From Bacillota bacterium (GTDB taxonomy: Bacteria; Bacillota_I; Bacilli_A; RF39; UBA660): a stretch of 64,000 bases of DNA. Of the stretch, positions 21,480 to 33,483 are shown piece after piece. Position 1 is the first letter of the stretch. Every line of letters starts with the position of its first letter. Below the pieces are notes generated by a model. The model was not told the DNA's origin. It did no database searches and saw only the letters and a program-made list of their open reading frames with translations. The translations under genes and the position numbers were made by a program. The DNA lies in assembly GCA_015059285.1 (NCBI GenBank), contig SVAS01000002.1:66572-130571 (forward strand). The letters run 5' to 3'.

Positions 21480-21850
21480 CACCTCCTGAACTAAAAAAAT
21501 TTTTCGTTGCTCAATTAATTATATAGATAAAAGTCATTTTTGTCAAATATTTTTTTCTTTATTTTTATTATTGTTGAAAACTTTTGGGAAATAATACAAT
21601 TTTTGCTATATTTTTTATTTTTTCCACCAAAACCAACATTTTTTTCATATTATCTTATAATAGTTAATTCTATTTTTACACATAAGTGTGGAAAAATTAT
21701 TAACTTTTAAATGTTCAAAACTTTTTTTCCACTTTTTTGTGGATATAAGCGGTTTAATCTTATTTTATAACAAATTTTTTCCACAAATCTTATTTTTTTA
21801 TTGGCTTTTTTGATTTTTTAATGTAAAATGAGGTTAACGGGGATTGTGGG
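21480..21850. other. oriC: oriC, rpmH-dnaA intergenic part (DnaA-box-like TTTTCCACA/TGTGGAAAA)
   Basis: TGTGGAAAA 21687-21695, TGTGGATAT 21738-21746, TTTTCCACA 21777-21785; gene polarity switches here. Confidence 0.8.
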
Positions 21851-21859
21851 GTGAATGGT

Positions 21860-23206
21860 ATGGATATTCAAAACATTTGGACTTCTTTTTTAAATAAAAT
21901 AGAAGAATATTTAAATCCTATGCTATTTGAAGCTTGGTTTTCTGAAACTAAATTAATTGAATTAACAGAGGATAAAGCAAAAGTTTTAGTTCCTATGCAA
22001 GTTCATAAAAAGCATTTAAAAGAAAACTATAATGATTTGGTGGAAAATATTTTTAATGATATAACAGGTTCTAATTTTAAAATTGAATATGTTACTGATG
22101 AAGAGGTTAAACAAAACATTGTAATTGCAGATAAAGGTGTTCCTTCTAATAGAAATTTTGAATCAAATCTTGATCCTAGATATACTTTTGATAATTACGT
22201 AGTAGGGGAAAGTAATAAATTTGCCCGCGCTAATGCTTTAGCTGTTGCAGAAAAACCAGGACTTATGTATAATCCATTATTTATTTATAGTAATAGTGGT
22301 TTAGGAAAAACACATCTAATGCATGCTATTGGTAATTATATTGTGGAAAATAGTAATAAAAAAGTATTATACGTTACTAGTGAAAAATTTGTTAATGATT
22401 TTTTAAATATATGTAGAACAAACAAAAATGATAATAATTTTGAATTAATTGATGATTTTAAAGCAAAATATAGGGATGTTGATGTTTTAATGATTGACGA
22501 TATTCAATATTTAGAAATTGCCAACAAAACTCAACAAGAATTTTTTAATACATTTAATGAACTGCATAATAAAAACAAACAAATTATTATTTCATCTGAT
22601 AGATCTCCCGATGATTTAAAAAAATTAGAAGACAGATTAAGAACTCGTTTTAACTGGGGCCTTACGGTTGATATTTTACCACCAGACTTTAATTTAAGAA
22701 TGAATATTATAGATAAAAAAATACAAGCACATGAAATGGCTATAGATTTTCCACAGGATGTAAAAGAATATATTGCAAGTAATTGTACAAGCGATATTAG
22801 AAAACTAGAAGGAGCCATTACTCGGGTATTTGCTTATGCTACCATTATGAATGGAAGTAATATTACACTAGATCTTTCAATAGAAGCTTTAAAAGATTAC
22901 TTTGTTAAAAGTATCATTTCTAAAAATAAAATAGATCAAGTTCAACAATTAGTAGCAAGAAAATATAATATTACTGTAGAAGATTTAAAAAGTAAAAAAA
23001 GAAGTGCAAATATTGGAGTTCCTAGACAAATTGCTATGTACATATGTAGGAATTACTTAAATGAACCTCTAGCTCGAATAGGTAGTGAATTTGGTGGTAA
23101 AGACCATACAACAGTTATGCACTCTGTTGATAAAATTAAAAAAGAAATAGTGAAAGATATCAATTTAGCTGACACTATTCAAAATATAGTAAATCAAATA
23201 AAATAA
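21860..23206 (+). CDS. dnaA: Chromosomal replication initiator DnaA (start ATG 21860 or GTG 21851)
   Basis: YSNSGLGKTHLMHAIGNYI, DDIQ, GGKDHTTVMHSV. Confidence 0.99.
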   Translation: MDIQNIWTSFLNKIEEYLNPMLFEAWFSETKLIELTEDKAKVLVPMQVHKKHLKENYNDLVENIFNDITGSNFKIEYVTDEEVKQNIVIADKGVPSNRNFESNLDPRYTFDNYVVGESNKFARANALAVAEKPGLMYNPLFIYSNSGLGKTHLMHAIGNYIVENSNKKVLYVTSEKFVNDFLNICRTNKNDNNFELIDDFKAKYRDVDVLMIDDIQYLEIANKTQQEFFNTFNELHNKNKQIIISSDRSPDDLKKLEDRLRTRFNWGLTVDILPPDFNLRMNIIDKKIQAHEMAIDFPQDVKEYIASNCTSDIRKLEGAITRVFAYATIMNGSNITLDLSIEALKDYFVKSIISKNKIDQVQQLVARKYNITVEDLKSKKRSANIGVPRQIAMYICRNYLNEPLARIGSEFGGKDHTTVMHSVDKIKKEIVKDINLADTIQNIVNQIK

Positions 23207-23357
23207 ATCTGTGGAAAATAAAAATAAATAAACATAATTTTAAACAAAAAAAAGAATAAAAAAATAAGAAAAAATAATGTGAAAACACTCTTTTCCACAT
23301 TTTCCACATCTATAATAAAGATATTTAATAAAAAATAATAATATTTAGGAGGGTTTT
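23207..23357. other. oriC: oriC second part (dnaA-dnaN spacer), with two abutting TTTTCCACA boxes
   Basis: TGTGGAAAA 23210-23218; TTTTCCACA 23291-23299 and 23300-23308, followed by AT-rich stretch. Confidence 0.75.
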
Positions 23358-24479
23358 ATGAAACTTACAATTAAACAAAATAAATTAATGGAACATTTAA
23401 ATTATGTTATTAAAGGAATATCATCTAAAAATTTAATTCCAATATTAAACTGCATAAAATTTGAACTTACAAACGAAGGTTTATATTTAATGAGTACTGA
23501 TAATGAAATAGCTATTAAAACTTTTATTGATAAAAACGAAATTGAAAAAATTGATGAATTAGGTACCATAGTTGTTTCTGGAAAATATATTTATGATATT
23601 ATTAGAAAACTACCTAATGATAATATAAATATAGAAGAATTGGTAGATTCTAAATTAAATATTTATACATCAAATTCATCTTTTAATTTAAATTGCAATA
23701 ATGCTAATGAATTTCCTGATTTAGAATTAGAAGAAAAATCTAATCCTATTATAATTAATAAAAAGATATTTAAAAATATTATTAGTCAAACAATTTTTGC
23801 AACATCTACTCAAGAATCAAGACCTGTGTTAACTGGTATTAATTTTAAAATAACTGATAATATTTTAACTTGTACAGCAACTGATTCTTATAGATTGGCT
23901 AAAAAAATAGTAGAATTAAATGAAAAAATTGATGAAGAAGTAAATATAATAATTCCTACAAAAAACTTAAATGAACTTATTAGAATGTTTACAGATGATG
24001 ATGATAATATAGAAATGCATATATTTAATAATAAAGTAATATTTAAGTTTGGTTCTATTATAATGTTATCCAGAATCATTAACGGTACTTATCCAGATAC
24101 ATCTAAATTAATACCTACAGAATTTTTGTTAACAATTAAAGTAAAATTAAGTGATTTTTACAATTCAATTGATAGAGCTTCTTTATTAACTAACGAAAGT
24201 GATAAAAATACTATTAAATTAGAAAGTAAAGATAATATAATTATAGTTTCTTCAAATATTCCAGAAATAGGAAATGTAGAAGAAAAATTAATTGGTATTA
24301 AAAATATAGATGAAAATATTAAAATAGCATTTTCATCAAAATATATGATGGAAGCATTAAAATCACTAGATTGTGAAGAAATAGTTTTAAAATTTAATGG
24401 TGAAATAAAACCAATTATAGTTCAAAATCCAGAAAGTGATGATTTAATTCAGTTAATTTTACCAATTAGAACATATTAA
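23358..24479 (+). CDS. dnaN: DNA polymerase III beta sliding clamp
   Basis: Position after dnaA; TATDSYRLAKK, ending LILPIRTY. Confidence 0.98.
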   Translation: MKLTIKQNKLMEHLNYVIKGISSKNLIPILNCIKFELTNEGLYLMSTDNEIAIKTFIDKNEIEKIDELGTIVVSGKYIYDIIRKLPNDNINIEELVDSKLNIYTSNSSFNLNCNNANEFPDLELEEKSNPIIINKKIFKNIISQTIFATSTQESRPVLTGINFKITDNILTCTATDSYRLAKKIVELNEKIDEEVNIIIPTKNLNELIRMFTDDDDNIEMHIFNNKVIFKFGSIIMLSRIINGTYPDTSKLIPTEFLLTIKVKLSDFYNSIDRASLLTNESDKNTIKLESKDNIIIVSSNIPEIGNVEEKLIGIKNIDENIKIAFSSKYMMEALKSLDCEEIVLKFNGEIKPIIVQNPESDDLIQLILPIRTY

Positions 24480-24505
24480 AGAAAGAAAAAATCTTTCTTT
24501 TTTTG
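24478..24505 (+). terminator. Terminator after dnaN
   Basis: AAAGAAAGA-AAAAA-TCTTTCTTTTTTT. Confidence 0.7.
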
Positions 24506-24510
24506 TTATA

Positions 24511-24583
24511 CGACATAAAAAAACAAAATTCGACAAAATAAAAAGGTATAAAAAAAAGGATTTTTCGAAGTTTTGTCGAAAAA
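24511..24583 (+). promoter_or_regulatory. Putative operator array upstream of comK-like gene
   Basis: CGACA at 24511 and 24531 (20 bp apart); TTCGACAAAA 24529-24538 inverted with TTTTGTCGAA 24571-24580; TTTTTCGA 24561-24568 / TCGAAAAA 24576-24583. Confidence 0.45.
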
Positions 24584-24603
24584 TATTAATAGGGAGGTGA
24601 AGT

Positions 24604-25053
24604 ATGGAAAGTAACTATGAAATAAATAAGGGAACATTAGCTTTAATACCAATTAGTGATAAATTAACAAAAGTAATAGAATATGAACAAAGTTTTTTGA
24701 TAGCAAATTCAATTAATAAAATAATTGACACTAGTTGTAAAGCTTTTGGTAGTTCTTATCTTGGTAGAAGTGAAGGAACAAAGTCTTTATTAGGAGTAAA
24801 TTATAAAGCACCTATTATAATTAGTGAAGCAAAAAATATTATCTTTTTTCCAACATCATCACCAAGAGGTGATAAGTGTTGTTGGATTTCTTTGAATAAT
24901 ATTAAAAATTATAAAAAGTTAGATAAAAGTACAATTATAAATTTTATTAATAATAAAGAATTACAATTAGATATATCTAGTTTTGTTATTGAAAATCAAA
25001 TATATAAAGCTACAATGCTAGAGTCAAAACTTAGAAAACTAAATTTAACTTAA
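24604..25053 (+). CDS. comK: ComK-family competence transcription factor (short form)
   Basis: IDTSCKAFGSSYLGRSEGTKSLLGVNYKAPIIISEAKNIIFFPTSSPRGDKCCWISLNNI aligns along its length with B. subtilis ComK DRSCRFFGSSYAGRKAGT...KPPIMVDPSNQIFLFPTLSSTRPQCGWISHVHV. Confidence 0.88.
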   Translation: MESNYEINKGTLALIPISDKLTKVIEYEQSFLIANSINKIIDTSCKAFGSSYLGRSEGTKSLLGVNYKAPIIISEAKNIIFFPTSSPRGDKCCWISLNNIKNYKKLDKSTIINFINNKELQLDISSFVIENQIYKATMLESKLRKLNLT

Positions 25054-25079
25054 GATAATAATTATCTTAAGTTTTTTTT
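25048..25079 (+). terminator. Terminator after comK-like gene
   Basis: ACTTAAGATAAT-A-ATTATCTTAAGTTTTTTTT. Confidence 0.85.
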
Positions 25080-25184
25080 GTTTAAATTTAGTTTATTTAT
25101 GATATAATAGTTATGGGTATAGGTGTACTTAAATATAAGGTATTTTCCTAAAATGGGCAAAAAAAAGGAAATGGAGAGGGTTTA

Positions 25185-28228
<3,044 letters not shown>

Positions 28229-28240
28229 AGGTGATAATTT

Positions 28241-30703
28241 ATGGATAGATTAGAAAATAGTAATATAGTATCAGAAATGCAAAAATCATTTCTTGAATAT
28301 TCAATGAGTGTAATTATTTCCAGAGCAATACCTGATTTAAGAGATGGTATGAAACCAGTTCATAGAAGAATATTATATACAATGCTAGAATCAGGGTTTA
28401 CGCCAGATAAAGCATATGTAAAATGTGCAAAAACTGTAGGAGCAGTTATTGGTAACTATCACCCTCATGGAGATACAGCTGTTTATGATGCTATGGTTAG
28501 AATGGCTCAAGATTTTAGTTATCGTCATCCACTTATTGACGGACATGGTAACTTTGGATCAATTGATGGTAGTACAGCCGCTGCATATCGTTATACAGAA
28601 TCAAGAATTTCTAAAATAGCGATGGAATTGGTACGTGATATTAATAAGAATACAGTAGATTTTGAAGATAACTTTGATGCTTCAAGAAAAGAACCTGTGG
28701 TACTTCCTTCAAGGTTTCCTAACATATTAGTAAATGGAACAATGGGAATAGCAGTAGGAATGGCTACAAATATACCACCACATAATTTAGGTGAAGTAAT
28801 AGATGGATGTGTAGCTTATATAGACAATAAAGATATAGGTACACTAGAATTAATGCAATATGTTAAAGGACCAGATTTTCCAACCGGTGGCAGTATCTTG
28901 GGAAATAGTGGAATAAAAAAAGCTTTTGAGACTGGAAAAGGAACAATTTCAATAAGAGGTAAAGTTGATATCGTTGAAAAAAAAGATCGCTTTGAACTAA
29001 TCATCACAGAAGTTCCTTACCAAGTAAATACAACATCTTTAATTACTAAAATAGCTGAGTTAGTTAGAGATAAAGTAATTGAAGGGATTTCTGATTTAAG
29101 AGAAGAAACATCGTTTCAAGATGGTATGAAAATAGTACTTGAATTAAAAAGAGATGCAAATCCAAATGTTGTATTAAATAATTTATATAAACATACACCA
29201 TTACAATCTTCTTATGGAATAAATATGTTAATGTTGTATCAAGGAAAACCTCAAATAATGGGCTTAAAAGATATAATTTCTAATTATATTGACTTTCAAA
29301 AAGAAGTAATTTATCGTAGAACACAATTTGAATTAGACAAGGCAAAAAAACGTGCTCATATTTTAGAAGGATTGAAAATTGCCTTAGATAGTATTGATGA
29401 AGTTATTAAAATTATAAAAGAAGCAGATAGCGATGTTGAAGCAAAAGCAAAATTAAGTTCAAGATTTGGGTTAGATGATGTTCAAACAGAAGCAATATTA
29501 GAAATGCGTTTGCGTAAATTAACTGGATTGGAAAAAGAAAAAGTATTAGAAGAATTAAATGATTTACTAAAATTAATTGAACATTTAACAAATATTTTAA
29601 GTAGCGAAGAAAATATATTACAAGTTATAAAAGAAGAGTTGTTTGAAATAAAAGAAAAATACGCTGAGCCTAGAAAAACAATAATAGATATGTCAGCGAT
29701 TGATTTTATTGAAGATGAATCTTTAATTCCAGTTGAAGATATAGTTGTTACTTTGACAAACAAAGGATATGTTAAAAGAATAACAAGTGAAACATACCGA
29801 ACTCAAAATAGAGGAGGAGTAGGAGTTAAAGGAATGAGTACAAACGAAGAAGATTTCGTAGAAAATATTCTTTCCTTAACAACACATGATTATCTATTAT
29901 TCTTTACAAACAAAGGAAGAGTTTATCGTATAAAAGGTTATGAAATTCCATCATTTAATAGGCAATCTAAAGGGATTCCGATTATAAATTTATTACCTTT
30001 AGATAAAGAAGAAACAGTAAAAGCTATGTTAACTGTTAAAAATGAAGAAGAAAATCAATATATTGTATTTTGTACACAAAAAGGGTTGGTTAAAAGAACT
30101 GAACTAAAAGAATTTGAAAGTATAAGAGCTAATGGAAAAATAGCTATAACATTAAAAGAAGATGATGAATTAATTTCTGTTAAAAAAACAACAGGAGAAA
30201 ACGAAATTTTAATAGCATCTTCTAATGGTCGCATGATACGCTTTAAAGAAAATGAAATTAGAGTGATGGGAAGAACAGCTTCTGGTGTTAGAGGTATTGA
30301 CGTCGAAGATGGTTATTGTGTAGGTTGTGAAATAGCTGAAACAAATCAAGAAATTTTGGTTGTAACAGAAAGAGGTTATGGTAAGAAAACATCAATTGAA
30401 GAATATAGAATGACACATCGCGGTAGCAAAGGTGTTAAAGCATTAAATATAACTGAAAAAAACGGAAATATAGTATCTTTTAAAACATTGTTTGGTGATG
30501 AAGATTTGATGATAGTTACTAACAATGGCATTATTATTAGAATATCTTCTGAACAAGTTTCATCAACAGGCCGTGTAGCACAAGGGGTCAAATTAATAAA
30601 TTTAAAAGATGAACAAAAAGTAAGTACAGTTGCTAAAATAAAAAAAGATGAAAATGAAGAATTAGAAACAGAATTAAGCAACGAAACAGGAGACAATGAA
30701 TAG
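28241..30703 (+). CDS. gyrA: DNA gyrase subunit A
   Basis: AIPDLRDGMKPVHRRILY, GNYHPHGDTAVYD, AYRYTE. Confidence 0.99.
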   Translation: MDRLENSNIVSEMQKSFLEYSMSVIISRAIPDLRDGMKPVHRRILYTMLESGFTPDKAYVKCAKTVGAVIGNYHPHGDTAVYDAMVRMAQDFSYRHPLIDGHGNFGSIDGSTAAAYRYTESRISKIAMELVRDINKNTVDFEDNFDASRKEPVVLPSRFPNILVNGTMGIAVGMATNIPPHNLGEVIDGCVAYIDNKDIGTLELMQYVKGPDFPTGGSILGNSGIKKAFETGKGTISIRGKVDIVEKKDRFELIITEVPYQVNTTSLITKIAELVRDKVIEGISDLREETSFQDGMKIVLELKRDANPNVVLNNLYKHTPLQSSYGINMLMLYQGKPQIMGLKDIISNYIDFQKEVIYRRTQFELDKAKKRAHILEGLKIALDSIDEVIKIIKEADSDVEAKAKLSSRFGLDDVQTEAILEMRLRKLTGLEKEKVLEELNDLLKLIEHLTNILSSEENILQVIKEELFEIKEKYAEPRKTIIDMSAIDFIEDESLIPVEDIVVTLTNKGYVKRITSETYRTQNRGGVGVKGMSTNEEDFVENILSLTTHDYLLFFTNKGRVYRIKGYEIPSFNRQSKGIPIINLLPLDKEETVKAMLTVKNEEENQYIVFCTQKGLVKRTELKEFESIRANGKIAITLKEDDELISVKKTTGENEILIASSNGRMIRFKENEIRVMGRTASGVRGIDVEDGYCVGCEIAETNQEILVVTERGYGKKTSIEEYRMTHRGSKGVKALNITEKNGNIVSFKTLFGDEDLMIVTNNGIIIRISSEQVSSTGRVAQGVKLINLKDEQKVSTVAKIKKDENEELETELSNETGDNE

Positions 30704-30730
30704 GCGATTTATTTAAATCGCTTTTTTTTG
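30703..30730 (+). terminator. Terminator after gyrA
   Basis: GCGATTTATTTAAATCGCTTTTTTTT. Confidence 0.8.
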
Positions 30731-30751
30731 TTTAAAAACAAAAAAGCCACG

Positions 30752-30815
30752 TAAATACTAATGTTCCACGTGAAACTATAAATACTAATGTTCCACGTGA
30801 AACTATAAATACTAA
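30752..30815. repeat. Tandem 27-bp repeat carrying two parS sites (TGTTCCACGTGAAACT at 30762-30777 and 30789-30804)
   Basis: TAAATACTAATGTTCCACGTGAAACTA x2 plus trailing partial TAAATACTAA; core is one substitution from the parS palindrome TGTTTCACGTGAAACA inner region. Confidence 0.9.
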
Positions 30816-30857
30816 TAATTTATTTGATTTAAAATTAAAAATAGTATATATTATATA

Positions 30858-30934
30858 CAGCACAACATTTATATTTGAACCAGGTCAGAATCGGAAGATA
30901 GCAGCCTTAAGGATCACTAAATGTGTGTGCTTTT
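30858..30934 (+). ncRNA. ffs: Signal recognition particle RNA, small bacterial type
   Basis: ACCAGGTCAGAATCGGAAGATAGCAGCCTTAAGGATC core; outer helix GCACAACATTTA/TAAATGTGTGTGC followed by T tract. Confidence 0.92.
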
Positions 30935-30952
30935 TATTATGGTGGTGTTTTT

Positions 30953-31393
30953 ATGATGAAATATATGGAAATGGCTTTAGAAGAAGCAAAAAAGGCTTAT
31001 AAAAATGGAGATGTGCCTGTAGGAGCAGTAATTGTAAAAGATAATAAAATTATTTCTAAAGCTTATAACAAAAAAGAAAAAAACAATGTTTCTGTATATC
31101 ACGCGGAAATATTAGCTATTATCAAAGCATGTAAAAAATTAAAAACCTGGAGATTAGATGGTTGTTCTTTATATGTTACTTTAGAACCTTGTCTTATGTG
31201 TTCAGGAGCAATTATTCACTCTAGAATATCAAAAGTATACTTTGCCACTAAAAATGAAAAATTTGGTTATGTCTCTAGTATAGACAGTTTATTAAATAAA
31301 AAAAATAACCATAAAGTTGAAATAGAAGAAGGTTTATGCAAAAAACAAGCTCAAAGGATATTAATAGATTTTTTTAAAAACAAAAGGAAATAA
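30953..31393 (+). CDS. tadA: tRNA-specific adenosine deaminase (start reassigned inside the 30923 ORF)
   Basis: YHAEILAI, EPCLMCSGAI zinc motifs; upstream ORF extension overlaps SRP RNA. Confidence 0.95.
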   Translation: MMKYMEMALEEAKKAYKNGDVPVGAVIVKDNKIISKAYNKKEKNNVSVYHAEILAIIKACKKLKTWRLDGCSLYVTLEPCLMCSGAIIHSRISKVYFATKNEKFGYVSSIDSLLNKKNNHKVEIEEGLCKKQAQRILIDFFKNKRK

Positions 31394-31416
31394 TCAATTT
31401 ATTTCCTTTTATTGTT
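31382..31416 (+). terminator. Terminator after tadA
   Basis: AAAGGAAATAATCAATTTATTTCCTTTTATTGTTTT. Confidence 0.6.
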
Positions 31417-31460
31417 TTGGTTAAAATGTTATAATAAATAATGGATTAGAGGGTGACTTT

Positions 31461-33170
31461 ATGTATCAAGCTTTGTATAGAAAATATAGACCTTTAACTT
31501 TTGATGAAGTTGTTGGACAAGATGTTATCATTAGGACATTAAAGAATGCTGTTTTAAACAAAAAAATATCTCATGCTTATTTGTTTACAGGGCCAAGAGG
31601 AACAGGAAAAACAACTATTGCAAAAATCTTGGCTAAAACCATAAATTGTTTAAATTTAAACGATATGACGCCTTGTAACAACTGTGTAAGTTGTACACAA
31701 ATCAATCAAAAACAATCAACAGATATAGTGGAAATAGATGCTGCATCAAACAATGGCGTCGATGAAATACGTGAAATAAGAAATAAGGTGAATTTAGTAC
31801 CTTCTATTAGTAAATACAAAGTATATATTATTGATGAAGTTCATATGCTTACAACAGGCGCTTTTAATGCTTTATTAAAAACATTAGAAGAACCACCATC
31901 ACATATTATATTCATATTAGCAACTACAGAACCACATAAAATTCCTGCCACAATATTATCTCGTTGTCAAAGATTTGATTTTAAAAGAATTTCATCAAAT
32001 AAACTTGTAGAAAGATTAGAATTTATTAGTAAACAAGAAAAAATAGATATAGATAAACAAGCTTTGTTTGAAATATCTCGTATATCCGAAGGCGGAATGA
32101 GAGATGCTATAAGTATGTTAGATCAAGTTCTTTCATACTCTGAAGGGATGGTAACTCTAGAGGATGTACATGAGGTAAACGGAACGTTATCTCAAAAAGA
32201 CCTGGGTGAATTTATTGAAAATATTTTTGATAAGAACATTTTAGAAGTATTAAAATTGATAGATAAATATAATGATTTAGGGAAAAACATTATAAAATTA
32301 TCTGAAGAAATAATACAACTGTTAAAAAATATATTATTATATAAAACGGTTCCTAATTACTTTGATGATAAAGAATTAGAAGCTTTATATGAACGATTAG
32401 GAAATAATACGAAAGTAGAACATTTAATTAATTTGATAGACGAATTTAATAATAGTTTACCAAAATTAAAACAAAGTAATGATCCTAAACTTATTTTAGA
32501 ACTTTTAGTAATAAAATATATTAGTACTAACAATGAAATAAAAGTTCAAAATTCAGAACAAATTATAGAAAAAAAACAAGAAGTCAGTTCTAAAATAGAA
32601 CAAATAGATAAAATAAAAAAAGAAAAAGTAAAAAAAGAAACTAGTTTAGAACAAAAAGAAGAAAAGAAGATACAAGAAAATAAAACTTTAGAAAAAACAG
32701 ATGAATTTCATAAAAAAATTGATGAATTAAAAAACATAAGAATAAATAATACTTTAGCTGAGTTTAATAAACAGCACTTTTTATTTATAAAAGAGGAACT
32801 GGATAATATTAAAGATATGTTATTAAATCCTGATTATAGCGAATTTGTATCAACAATATTGGACGGTACATTAAAAGCCGCGAGTGATAAAAATTTAATT
32901 TTTGTATACAACACAGACACACTTTCAAATTATTTTAATGAAAATTTATTAATTATAGAAGAAATATTAGAAAACAATTACAATAAACATTATGACGCAA
33001 TAGCTGTTGATAATATTTCCTGGGAAATAATAAAGAAAGAATTTAATAGTAAAAGTAAACTATACGTATATCAAAAGGAAACTATTGATATCAAAGATTT
33101 GTTTAGTTCTCCAAAAGAAAGTGATGAATTAAATGATTTATTTGGAGAAATAATTGAAATTGTTAATTAG
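31461..33170 (+). CDS. dnaX: DNA polymerase III subunit gamma/tau
   Basis: YRKYRPLTFDEVVGQ, GPRGTGKTTIAKI, CNNCVSC zinc motif. Confidence 0.98.
   Translation: MYQALYRKYRPLTFDEVVGQDVIIRTLKNAVLNKKISHAYLFTGPRGTGKTTIAKILAKTINCLNLNDMTPCNNCVSCTQINQKQSTDIVEIDAASNNGVDEIREIRNKVNLVPSISKYKVYIIDEVHMLTTGAFNALLKTLEEPPSHIIFILATTEPHKIPATILSRCQRFDFKRISSNKLVERLEFISKQEKIDIDKQALFEISRISEGGMRDAISMLDQVLSYSEGMVTLEDVHEVNGTLSQKDLGEFIENIFDKNILEVLKLIDKYNDLGKNIIKLSEEIIQLLKNILLYKTVPNYFDDKELEALYERLGNNTKVEHLINLIDEFNNSLPKLKQSNDPKLILELLVIKYISTNNEIKVQNSEQIIEKKQEVSSKIEQIDKIKKEKVKKETSLEQKEEKKIQENKTLEKTDEFHKKIDELKNIRINNTLAEFNKQHFLFIKEELDNIKDMLLNPDYSEFVSTILDGTLKAASDKNLIFVYNTDTLSNYFNENLLIIEEILENNYNKHYDAIAVDNISWEIIKKEFNSKSKLYVYQKETIDIKDLFSSPKESDELNDLFGEIIEIVN
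33015..33028. promoter_or_regulatory. Noc-binding-site-like palindrome ATTTCCTGGGAAAT
   Basis: 13/14 match to NBS consensus, identical to the 13201 site. Confidence 0.6.
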
Positions 33171-33186
33171 AAAAGAGGAAGAAAAT

Positions 33187-33483
33187 ATGAACATTCAAGC
33201 AATGATGAAACAAGCACAAAAAATACAAAAAGACATGTTAGCTGCAAAGGAAGAAATAAATAATACCACATTTGAAGGAAAATCTTCTTTCGTTACAGTA
33301 AAAGTCAAAGGAAGTAAAGAAATTGAAACAATTAATATAGATACTGAAAGTATAGAAAAAGAAGATATTGAAATGTTAGAAGATATGTTAGTAGTTGCAA
33401 TAAATGATGCTATGAAGCAAATTGATAAAGAAACAGATAAAAAAATGGGTAAATTTACACAAGGAATGCCAGGTTTATTTTAA
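33187..33483 (+). CDS. ybaB: YbaB/EbfC nucleoid-associated protein
   Basis: MNIQAMMKQAQKIQKDMLAAKEE; between dnaX and recR. Confidence 0.95.
   Translation: MNIQAMMKQAQKIQKDMLAAKEEINNTTFEGKSSFVTVKVKGSKEIETINIDTESIEKEDIEMLEDMLVVAINDAMKQIDKETDKKMGKFTQGMPGLF

Noticed and set aside
24553-24565. AAAA-N5-TTTT K-box-like sequence upstream of comK
   Set aside because: Pattern is trivially frequent in such AT-rich DNA, so it is not evidence of ComK binding by itself.
29482-29763. Minus-strand ORFs opposite gyrA (also 28816-29007 and 30376-30696)
   Set aside because: Shadow ORFs on the strand opposite highly conserved gyrA.
30923-30952. N-terminal extension MCAFYYGGVF of the tadA ORF
   Set aside because: Overlaps the 3' end of SRP RNA and its T tract; a better start lies at 30953.
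32612-32640. A-rich slippery run in dnaX as a programmed frameshift for gamma
   Set aside because: Poly-A runs are ubiquitous here and I saw no convincing downstream hairpin or conserved SD-like stimulator.
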